Shown here: positions 1-6,286 of the stretch, piece after piece
Layout: every line of letters begins with the position of its first letter
Numbering within the stretch: position 1 is the first letter of the stretch
NCBI GenBank assembly: GCA_023701165.1
Contig: JAMPXL010000064.1
Coordinates: forward strand, 1 to 6,286
Direction of reading: 5' to 3'
Source of the DNA: Geothrix sp.
GTDB lineage: Bacteria > Acidobacteriota > Holophagae > Holophagales > Holophagaceae
Length of the DNA stretch: 6,286 bases
Program-made: the position numbers and the translations under genes
The notes under the pieces: generated by a model
The model's input: the letters and a program-made list of their open reading frames with translations, nothing else
Database searches by the model: none
Told to the model about the DNA's origin: nothing

Positions 1-227
1 ACGGCAGCCCCGCCAAGCCGGCCCCCCCGCCGGCCACGGACCTCATCCACAGCCGCACCATCGAGTCCTCCATCCGCCGGCTCGAGAGCTATCAGACCCG
101 CACCCTGGTGCTGGGCCTCATCCGCCTCTTCCAGCGCCGCGGCATCATCGGCCAGGACGAGCTCCAGCGGCTGCTGGCCAACCTCATCGAGTCCGGCGAG
201 ATCAAGGACGACGACAAGGTCGGCTAG
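1..227 (+). CDS. C-terminal end of an unidentified protein (partial)
   Basis: This is an open frame entering from the left edge (first full codon at 3) and closing at TAG 225-227, giving 74 visible residues. I do not recognise the family. The visible part begins with a Pro/Ala-rich linker (PAKPAPPP), followed by a mostly helical, charged segment containing IRRLESYQTR, LIRLFQRRGIIGQDEL and LLANLIESGEI, and it ends in a run of Asp and Lys. The pattern 'LFQRRGII..DEL..LL' resembles short helical modules in which a helix is followed by a turn and an acidic helix, but this is not diagnostic. Codon use (G/C at most third positions) matches the other genes, which supports real coding. The gene is convergent with lepA, and its stop codon directly abuts the stop of the duplicated lepA tail on the other strand. 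No membrane segment is visible in this piece. Confidence 0.7.
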   Translation, partial: GSPAKPAPPPATDLIHSRTIESSIRRLESYQTRTLVLGLIRLFQRRGIIGQDELQRLLANLIESGEIKDDDKVG

Positions 228-291
228 CTAGTTATCGACTTTGAGGATGGCCAGGAACGCCTCTTGCGGGATCTCCACGTTGCCGATGGAC
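228..291 (-). repeat. Distal duplicate of the lepA 3' end (last 21 codons plus stop)
   Basis: Read on the - strand this encodes [20 protein letters not shown] and TAG, nearly the same as the true lepA C-terminus 179 bp away (407-470). Of 64 aligned bases, 59 match, including 42 in a row (250-291 against 429-470). Four of the five differences are silent third-position changes in the lepA frame (Asp, Lys, Ile and Ala codons). The fifth changes Ser to Asn in the last codon. Beyond 291 the copies diverge quickly, although three preceding codons still resemble each other (R-V-R against R-M-K). This copy has no start codon of its own and lies in a different frame from lepA, so it is a remnant rather than a gene. 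Confidence 0.9.
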
Positions 292-392
292 CTGACGCGG
301 CCCCTTCCTGGGCCGCGCCCTTCGGGCTTCGCCTGCGGCAAAGTCGCCCTTCGCTCCTGCTCCGGGCTCATCCGCTGAAGGTGGTCCATCGG
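283..392. repeat. 10-bp perfect inverted repeat bracketing the insert
   Basis: CCGATGGACC at 283-292 is the exact reverse complement of GGTCCATCGG at 383-392, with about 90 bp between. The left arm straddles the inner end of the duplicated lepA tail. The first nine bases of the same arm (CCGATGGAC) also occur in lepA itself at 462-470. The arms could be the ends of a small element or the foot of a large stem enclosing the smaller hairpins. Confidence 0.5.
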
Positions 393-406
393 AGCCGTTC
401 CAGCCC
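292..406. other. Insert-like, hairpin-rich spacer between the two lepA tails
   Basis: This 115-bp segment separates the lepA stop codon from the duplicated tail. It contains an 8-bp perfect G+C hairpin (296-317), a smaller GCCC-TTC-GGGC hairpin (317-327), the octamer GCCCTTCG twice in direct orientation (317-324, 346-353), and one arm of a 10-bp inverted repeat whose partner lies in the tail copy. On the - strand it can be read without a stop as part of a 59-codon stretch containing SPEQERRATLPQAKPEG, which continues in frame into the duplicated tail. The sequence has the character of a short interspersed palindromic element rather than of a gene, but dispersal cannot be shown from one window. 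No promoter-like or tRNA-like structure was seen in it. Confidence 0.55.
296..317. terminator. Strong GC hairpin downstream of lepA, possible terminator
   Basis: CGCGGCCC (296-303) pairs perfectly with GGGCCGCG (310-317) across a 6-base loop. The stem is entirely G:C. It lies about 90 bp past the lepA stop and about 70 bp past the convergent + strand gene, so it could serve either. Neither strand has a run of T after the stem, so it is not a classical intrinsic terminator, and it may simply belong to the inserted repeat-like segment. Confidence 0.3.
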
Positions 407-2224
<1,818 letters not shown>

Positions 2225-2231
2225 TGAGGAA

Positions 2232-2235
2232 CCTC
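2232..2235 (-). promoter_or_regulatory. Ribosome binding site of lepA (decides the GTG start)
   Basis: GAGG on the - strand lies seven bases before the GTG at 2224-2222. This spacing supports GTG over the upstream in-frame ATG at 2299, which would add 25 residues not typical of LepA. Confidence 0.7.
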
Positions 2236-2244
2236 GAACCCGCC

Positions 2245-2273
2245 ATTGTACCGTTGGTATCTCTTGCTGTCTG
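2245..2273 (-). promoter_or_regulatory. Likely sigma70-type promoter of lepA
   Basis: On the - strand CAGACA (2273-2268; four of six matches to TTGACA) is followed after 17 bases by TACAAT (2250-2245; five of six matches to TATAAT). Transcription would start near 2238, leaving a leader of about 14 bases that contains the GAGG. The region is visibly less GC-rich than the genes on either side, as expected for a promoter. It is assigned by eye only. Confidence 0.55.
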
Positions 2274-2306
2274 CGGGGTTTTACCAATCCCATCTTCATC
2301 CAGCAG

Positions 2307-2335
2307 TTGATTGCAGCCGATAGGGCTCCTACCCT
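2307..2335 (+). promoter_or_regulatory. Possible promoter of the response regulator operon
   Basis: TTGATT (2307-2312) is followed after 17 bases by TACCCT (2330-2335). The -35 is reasonable (four of six) but the -10 is weak (three of six), so it may depend on an activator or not be the real promoter. It would give a leader of about 20 bases to the TTG start at 2362. It is back-to-back with the lepA promoter in the same 137-bp gap. Confidence 0.3.
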
Positions 2336-2350
2336 CGGAAGACGAGAGCC

Positions 2351-2356
2351 AAGGAG
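2351..2356 (+). promoter_or_regulatory. Strong Shine-Dalgarno that points to a TTG start
   Basis: AAGGAG at 2351-2356 is followed by five bases and then TTG at 2362-2364, in frame with the response regulator. The next in-frame ATG (2383) lies 26 bases from this site and has only a weak GAG before it, so the TTG is the better supported start. Confidence 0.65.
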
Positions 2357-2361
2357 TCCGC

Positions 2362-3177
2362 TTGTCCCACTTCGAGTCCCCCATGACCATCCTGATGGTG
2401 GAGGACAACGCGCTTCAGCGCCGTCAGATCGAGGCGCAGCTCCAGCCCCTGGGGCACCGGATCCTGGCCGCGGCCAATGGCCAGGAGGCGTTGATCCGCG
2501 TGAAGGGCGGCGATGCCGTGCCCGATCTGGTGATCATGGATGCCGTCATGCCTTCCATGGACGGCTTCAAGGCCTGCGAGGCCATCAAGTCCGATCCGGC
2601 CACCGCGGGCATTCCCGTGCTGGTGCTCACGGCCCTGAGCCGGGACGCCAAGGACCGCAGCTATGCGGCGGGCGCCGACGACTTCCTCCGCAAGCCCGCC
2701 AACACCCTGCTGCTCCAGGTGCGCGTGCAGACCCATCTCCGCATCCGGGCCCTGTCCCGCCACGCGGGCTTCCTCGCCCCGGCCCGGCCCAAGGTGCTGG
2801 TGGTCTCCGCCAGCTCCCTCGTGCGCGCCCAGGTGCAGAACCACTTCGGCAAGGAGCAGGCGACCTTCCTCGAAGCCCAGGGCGAAGGCCAGGCCCGCGC
2901 CCAGATCCTCGCCCACCGGCCCGACGTGCTGGTGCTGGACACGGACCTGATGGAAGGCAGCGCCCAGACGCTCGCCCTGGCCATCCACCAGTCCCCCGAG
3001 CTGGAGGACATGCCCATCCTGCTGCTGCACAGCCCCGGCGAGCTGGAGACCTGGGGCCGGTTCCAGGAGCCCGTGGCCGATGCCCTCGAGAAGCCCCTGG
3101 TGGCGCCGGAGACCCGCCGCCGCGTGGCCCTGATGGCCCGGCTGGCCCAGCTGCAGAAGTTCGCCGGCAAGGCATGA
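2362..3177 (+). CDS. Stand-alone response regulator: receiver plus degenerate receiver domain
   Basis: This is a cytoplasmic phospho-acceptor protein of two-component signalling, 271 residues from the TTG at 2362 (264 from the alternative ATG at 2383). Residues about 8-125 form a complete receiver domain: acidic pair E14-D15 in MVEDN, phospho-acceptor D60 in [12 protein letters not shown]90 in LTA, and K111-P112. Residues about 140-260 repeat the same pattern of strands and helices: [21 protein letters not shown] with D193, PILLLHSPG, and LEKP with K244. In this second unit the metal-binding acidic pair is Ser-Ala and the switch Thr is His. I infer a pseudo-receiver that probably cannot be phosphorylated normally. 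There is no DNA-binding, GGDEF, EAL or HD-GYP output domain, so it may act by protein contact. No histidine kinase is in view. Its stop overlaps the start of the next gene (ATGA), so the two are co-transcribed and probably translationally coupled. Confidence 0.88.
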   Translation: MSHFESPMTILMVEDNALQRRQIEAQLQPLGHRILAAANGQEALIRVKGGDAVPDLVIMDAVMPSMDGFKACEAIKSDPATAGIPVLVLTALSRDAKDRSYAAGADDFLRKPANTLLLQVRVQTHLRIRALSRHAGFLAPARPKVLVVSASSLVRAQVQNHFGKEQATFLEAQGEGQARAQILAHRPDVLVLDTDLMEGSAQTLALAIHQSPELEDMPILLLHSPGELETWGRFQEPVADALEKPLVAPETRRRVALMARLAQLQKFAGKA

Positions 3178-4676
3178 CACCCCGCATCAGACCGGCCGCA
3201 GCGGCCCTTTCCGGGCTCCTGCTGATCCTGGCCGCCTCCGCCCGGGCCGCTGTGCTGGAGGGCCGGGTGACCGACGGCCGCCGGGGGCTGCCGGGCGTGC
3301 GGATCTACCCCGACCGCCAGCCCCGGATCTCCCCCGCGGGGGACCCGCCCCTGGCCATCACCGATGCGGAGGGCCGCTTCCGCCTGGACCTGGAGCCGCA
3401 GGACACGGTCCTCGCCGTCGAGAAGGACGGCTGGCGCCGCGACCTCGTGCCCGCCGCGGAATGGCAAGGCGACATCACCCTGAGCCCAGAACCCGGCCAT
3501 CGCACCGAATCCGTCTTCATCGTGCGCCTCGACTTCACGGACGAGCCCTCGAAGCTGCCGGACGGCGCCCTGCGCGAACTGGTCTTCTCCCGCCGCCCCG
3601 GCGCCGCCAGCGCCGCCAACTACCTGTATGAAGTCAGCAAGGGCGCCCTTTCCCTCGTCGAGGGCCGCTTCCTGAAGCTGCGCAGCGCCGACCATCCCGC
3701 CCCGCGCACCGATGAGCACAAGCAGGCCATGGCCGCCTGGGTGCTGGAGCGCCTCCAGGGCGAGGAGCTCGGCGCCTGCGACCGCCTGGACAACCGCACC
3801 GGGGCCTTGAAGCCCGACGGCAAGCCCGACCACCTCTGGATCATCACCCCCGGCGCGCCCCAGTCCCTCACCGCCGATGATTCCCACCTCAAGGCCGTGA
3901 GCCTGCTCCTGCCCCTGCCCTGGAACAAGGCCCGGCGCTGGCCTCTGCTCTTCATGACGGAGGAGGTGCCCCTCGGGAACATCGTCCACGAGGCCTTCCA
4001 CGCCATGGGCGAGCACCGCGTGGACGATCTGTACCTGGACTGCGACGACCCGCTCACCGCGGGCATCTGGGACCTCATGGACGCGGGCCAGTACCGCGGG
4101 TGGGACCGGTCCCATCCCGAGGAGGGCCCCTGGGTCGAGGACACGGGCTACAGCCCCTCCCACCCCACCGCCTGGGTGCGGTCGGACTTGTGGTACCGGG
4201 GCCGGTTCCAGTCCGCCGTGGCCCGCCATGCGGTGAAGGGCCGGGCCTGGGAGGGCTGGATCGCCCCGGTGGCCCGGGCCCCGGGCGCCGATCCGCAGTG
4301 GGTGACGCTGCCCGATCCGCGCAGGAAGGGCCGGTTCTTCAGCCTCGAAGTGCGCCGCCCCTGGGGCTTCGAGCGGGGCCGCGTGGGCGGCCGCTTCGGC
4401 CCCGGCCATGAAGGGCTCATCGTGGCCCGCATCGATCCCAGCCTGCTGAGCTACGGCGACCCCCGGGGCCCCGTCCGGGTGGTGGACGCCCATCCCGGCA
4501 GCCCCGAGCCCCCCAAGCCCCGGTTCCCCTGCCGGATGTGGGAACTGGACGACGCCGCCTTCAACCTCGGCCCCGGCGAAAACCCCAAGGGCCGCAGCGG
4601 CCCCCTGTCCTGGGAAGTCCTGGAGACCGACGCCCGCGGACGGATGCGGGTGCGGGTCCGCCTGGCTCGCCGCTGA
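3174..4676 (+). CDS. Secreted M6-like (immune inhibitor A type) zinc metallopeptidase
   Basis: The product is predicted to be a 500-residue exported protease. The ATG overlaps the preceding stop as ATGA. A Sec signal peptide follows at once (basic MTPRIR, then a hydrophobic stretch, probable cleavage after ARA near residue 23). Residues about 25-95 resemble a carboxypeptidase regulatory-like beta-sandwich (VLEGRVTDGRRGLPGVRIYP, then TDAEGRFRLDL). The catalytic region opens with FIVRLDFTDEPSKLP. It carries the zinc motif HEAFH at 272-276 with general base E273, G279, D284-D285-L-Y, and a Met-turn-like WDLMDAG at 299-305. The later GHEGLIVARID (411-421) and DDAAFNLGPGE resemble the C-terminal half of M6 peptidases. 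The spacing after the Gly is odd: M6 enzymes normally have HExxHxxGxxD, whereas here DDLY lies three residues later than expected, so the third zinc ligand is uncertain (D284, D285 or H281). The family assignment rests on motifs read by eye. Confidence 0.75.
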   Translation: MTPRIRPAAAALSGLLLILAASARAAVLEGRVTDGRRGLPGVRIYPDRQPRISPAGDPPLAITDAEGRFRLDLEPQDTVLAVEKDGWRRDLVPAAEWQGDITLSPEPGHRTESVFIVRLDFTDEPSKLPDGALRELVFSRRPGAASAANYLYEVSKGALSLVEGRFLKLRSADHPAPRTDEHKQAMAAWVLERLQGEELGACDRLDNRTGALKPDGKPDHLWIITPGAPQSLTADDSHLKAVSLLLPLPWNKARRWPLLFMTEEVPLGNIVHEAFHAMGEHRVDDLYLDCDDPLTAGIWDLMDAGQYRGWDRSHPEEGPWVEDTGYSPSHPTAWVRSDLWYRGRFQSAVARHAVKGRAWEGWIAPVARAPGADPQWVTLPDPRRKGRFFSLEVRRPWGFERGRVGGRFGPGHEGLIVARIDPSLLSYGDPRGPVRVVDAHPGSPEPPKPRFPCRMWELDDAAFNLGPGENPKGRSGPLSWEVLETDARGRMRVRVRLARR

Positions 4677-4689
4677 CCACCTCTTTTCC

Positions 4690-4693
4690 GGAG
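4690..4693 (+). promoter_or_regulatory. Ribosome binding site of the SnoaL-like gene
   Basis: GGAG lies five bases before the ATG at 4699. The gap after the protease stop is only 22 bases and holds no hairpin, which fits continued transcription from the gene before it. Confidence 0.6.
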
Positions 4694-4698
4694 CCTCC

Positions 4699-5166
4699 AT
4701 GCGCCTCGCCCTGATCTTGTGCGCCACCCTCACCGTCGCCGCCCAGTCCCCCGCTGAAAGCGCCGTGGCCGCCGTGCTGGACGACTGGCACCGGGCGGCG
4801 GCGCAGGCGGATGAAACCCGCTACTTCGGGCATCTGGCCGAAGGCGCCATGTTCCTGGGCACGGATCCTGGCGAACGCTGGACGAAGGCCGCCTTCCAGG
4901 CCTGGGCCCATCCCTTCTTCCAGCGGGGCAAGGCCTGGTCCTTCAAGGCCACGCGGCGGGCCGTCACCCTCTCGCCGGACGGCCGCACCGCCTGGTTCGA
5001 CGAGGATCTCGACACGCCGAACCTGGGCCCGGCCCGGGGCACCGGCGTGCTCGCGCAGACGCAGGGCCGGTGGCGGATCGAGCAGTACAGCCTGAGCATT
5101 CCCATTCCCAATGCCCTGACCAAGACCGTGCAGACCCAGATCGAGGCCCCGGCAAAAAAGCCCTGA
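4699..5166 (+). CDS. Exported SnoaL/NTF2-like domain protein
   Basis: The product is 155 residues. The start is set by GGAG five bases upstream and by the signal peptide that begins there (MRLALILCATLTVAA, probable cleavage before Gln16). There is no proper lipobox, because Cys8 is preceded by Leu. The mature part fits a single cone-shaped alpha+beta NTF2/SnoaL_3-type domain: an initial helix (VAAVLDDWHRAAAQAD), then YFGHLAEGAMFLGTDPGERWTKAAFQAWAHP, then strands with SPDGRTAWFDEDLD, RGTGVLAQTQGRWRIEQYSLS and the ending PIPN. Members of this superfamily include small-molecule binding proteins and some enzymes. Nothing here identifies a substrate or a catalytic set, so only the fold is claimed. 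It sits 22 bases after the metallopeptidase and 29 bases before the M28 peptidase, probably in one operon. Confidence 0.8.
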   Translation: MRLALILCATLTVAAQSPAESAVAAVLDDWHRAAAQADETRYFGHLAEGAMFLGTDPGERWTKAAFQAWAHPFFQRGKAWSFKATRRAVTLSPDGRTAWFDEDLDTPNLGPARGTGVLAQTQGRWRIEQYSLSIPIPNALTKTVQTQIEAPAKKP

Positions 5167-5195
5167 TGTCCCGAAATTACCAAGTAAGATGAGGC

Positions 5196-6286
5196 ATGAA
5201 TCCAAGCCGCTGCCTCCTCCTCTGCCTCGCGGCCGCCACCCTGGCCGCCCAGACCTCGCCGGAAGCGCTCCGGCCCGCCTCCGAGCGCCTGAGGGCCGAG
5301 GCCTTCCGCACCCACGGGGCCTACGCGGATCTGGCCTGGCTCTGTGACCGCATCGGGCACCGCCTGGCCGGTTCGCCCCAGCTGGACCAGGCCATCGCCT
5401 GGGCCCAGACGCGCATGAAGGCCGCGGGTCTGGTGAACGTCCACGCCGAGCCCGTGATGGTGCCCCATTGGGTGCGCGGAGAAGAATCGGCAGAACTATT
5501 GCTGCCTGCGCCGCACCGCCTGAACATCCTGGGTCTGGGCGGTAGCGTGGGCACGCCCCCGGGCGGCCTCGAGGCGGACGTGGTGGTGGTGGGCTCCTTC
5601 GACGAGCTGGATCAGCTGGGCGGCGCGGTGAAGGGAAAGATCGTCCTCTTCGACGTGCCCTGGAAGGGCTACGGCCACACCGTGGTCTACCGCCACGCCG
5701 GCGCCGCCAAAGCGGCCCGATACGGCGCCGTGGGCGCCCTGGTGCGCTCCGTGGGCCCCGTGAGCCTGGACACCCCCCACACCGGCGTCATGGAATACGA
5801 TCCGGCCTTCCCGAAGATTCCCACGGCCTCCGTGACCCTCGAGGCCGCCACCCAGATGCGCCGCATGCAGGCCCGCGGCGAGGGCATCCGCATGAAGCTC
5901 GCGATGGGCGCGCAGACCCTGCCGGACGCTCCTTCCGCCAACGTGGTGGGTGAGATCCGCGGCTCCGGGAAGCCCGAAGAGGTCATCATCCTCAGTGGCC
6001 ACCTGGACAGCTGGGACGTGGGCCAGGGCGCCCAGGACGACGGCGCGGGCAGCATGATCGCCCTGGAGGCCGCCCGCCTCATCCAGGCGCTGGGCCTGAA
6101 GCCGCGCCGCACCATCCGCGTGGTGCTCTACACCAACGAGGAGAACGGCCTGCGCGGCGGCCTGGGCTACCGCGACGCCCACCGCGCCGAGTTCAAGGAC
6201 ATCATCGCCGCCTTCGAATCCGATTCCGGCAGCGAGCGCATCAAGGCGTTCAGCCTCGACCTGCGGAAGGCCGCGCCGGAGGCCAA
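5196..6286 (+). CDS. Secreted M28 metallopeptidase, carboxypeptidase Q-like (3' end outside window)
   Basis: The first 363 codons are present and the frame is open to the right edge. M28 enzymes are di-zinc exopeptidases that remove amino acids from small peptides. The product starts with a signal peptide (MNPSRCLLLCLAAATLAA, likely cleaved before Gln19), so it should act outside the cytoplasm. A pro/cap region follows (LCDRIGHRLAGSPQLDQAI). Residues about 126-220 look like an inserted protease-associated (PA) domain (ADVVVVGSFDELDQLGG, GKIVLFDVPW). The catalytic core then begins: SGHLDSWD with H269 and D271, GAQDDGAG with bridging D281, TNEENG with general base E315 and zinc ligand E316, and ESDSG with D343. 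The remaining His ligand should lie past the window. The ATG at 5196 has GAGG only one base upstream, an unfavourable spacing, but no other start keeps the signal peptide. A short AT-richer patch at 5481-5510 has rarer codons (CTA, TTG, GCA). Confidence 0.92.
   Translation, partial: MNPSRCLLLCLAAATLAAQTSPEALRPASERLRAEAFRTHGAYADLAWLCDRIGHRLAGSPQLDQAIAWAQTRMKAAGLVNVHAEPVMVPHWVRGEESAELLLPAPHRLNILGLGGSVGTPPGGLEADVVVVGSFDELDQLGGAVKGKIVLFDVPWKGYGHTVVYRHAGAAKAARYGAVGALVRSVGPVSLDTPHTGVMEYDPAFPKIPTASVTLEAATQMRRMQARGEGIRMKLAMGAQTLPDAPSANVVGEIRGSGKPEEVIILSGHLDSWDVGQGAQDDGAGSMIALEAARLIQALGLKPRRTIRVVLYTNEENGLRGGLGYRDAHRAEFKDIIAAFESDSGSERIKAFSLDLRKAAPEA

Noticed and set aside
228..406. CRISPR array or tandem repeat array
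   Set aside because: There are only two copies of the long repeat, one inside lepA, with no regular spacers and no cas genes in view.
2225..2299. Longer lepA N-terminus starting at the ATG at 2299
   Set aside because: It would add 25 residues not typical of LepA and begin at or upstream of the likely promoter. GTG at 2224 has its own GAGG and the expected N-terminal sequence.
2307..3173. Upstream extension of the M6-like gene in the same frame
   Set aside because: The frame stays open through the response regulator but gives a Pro/Gly/Arg-rich sequence without domains. The signal peptide and the ATGA overlap place the true start at 3174.
2661..4733. Very long - strand open frame opposite the response regulator and M6-like genes
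   Set aside because: It spans two well-supported + strand genes and their junction, has no domain signature, and its composition is that of a GC-rich shadow frame.
5185..5190. TAAGAT as a possible -10 box just before the M28 gene
   Set aside because: No -35-like hexamer lies 16-18 bases upstream, and it is only five bases from the start codon. Read-through from the preceding gene is simpler.
5481..5510. AT-richer patch with rarer codons in the M28 gene
   Set aside because: Only about 30 bases, in frame and between cap-region and PA-domain sequence. It fits a variable surface loop, with no sign of insertion.

Overview
The window is very GC-rich, densely packed bacterial chromosomal DNA with strong G/C third-position bias. 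Taxonomy can only be inferred. The combination of lepA, secreted M6-like and M28 peptidases, and a dispersed-repeat-like sequence would suit an Acidobacteriota of the Holophaga/Geothrix type, but no marker here proves it.

Layout: (1) positions 1-227 hold the 3' end of an unrecognised + strand gene. (2) Positions 228-406 are a non-ordinary intergenic segment. It holds a second copy of the last 21 codons and stop of lepA, plus about 115 bp of hairpin-rich sequence that looks like a small interspersed element. (3) lepA (elongation factor 4) lies on the - strand from 2224 to 407, with a GTG start, a clear ribosome binding site and a plausible sigma70 promoter. (4) Positions 2225-2361 are a divergent promoter region. 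(5) From 2362 to the window end, four + strand genes are tightly spaced and probably co-transcribed. They are a stand-alone response regulator (receiver plus degenerate receiver, TTG start), a secreted M6-like zinc metallopeptidase that overlaps it by ATGA, a small secreted SnoaL/NTF2-like protein, and the first 363 codons of a secreted M28 (carboxypeptidase Q-like) metallopeptidase.

Functionally, lepA is a housekeeping translation GTPase. The + strand cluster would put one cytoplasmic phospho-signalling protein together with three proteins bearing export signals, two of them peptidases. This suggests, without proving, an extracytoplasmic protein or peptide degradation function. The most unusual feature is the duplicated lepA tail. 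Its two copies differ almost only at synonymous positions, and its distal stop codon abuts the stop codon of the convergent neighbour, as if a 179-bp insertion had given lepA a replacement 3' end.
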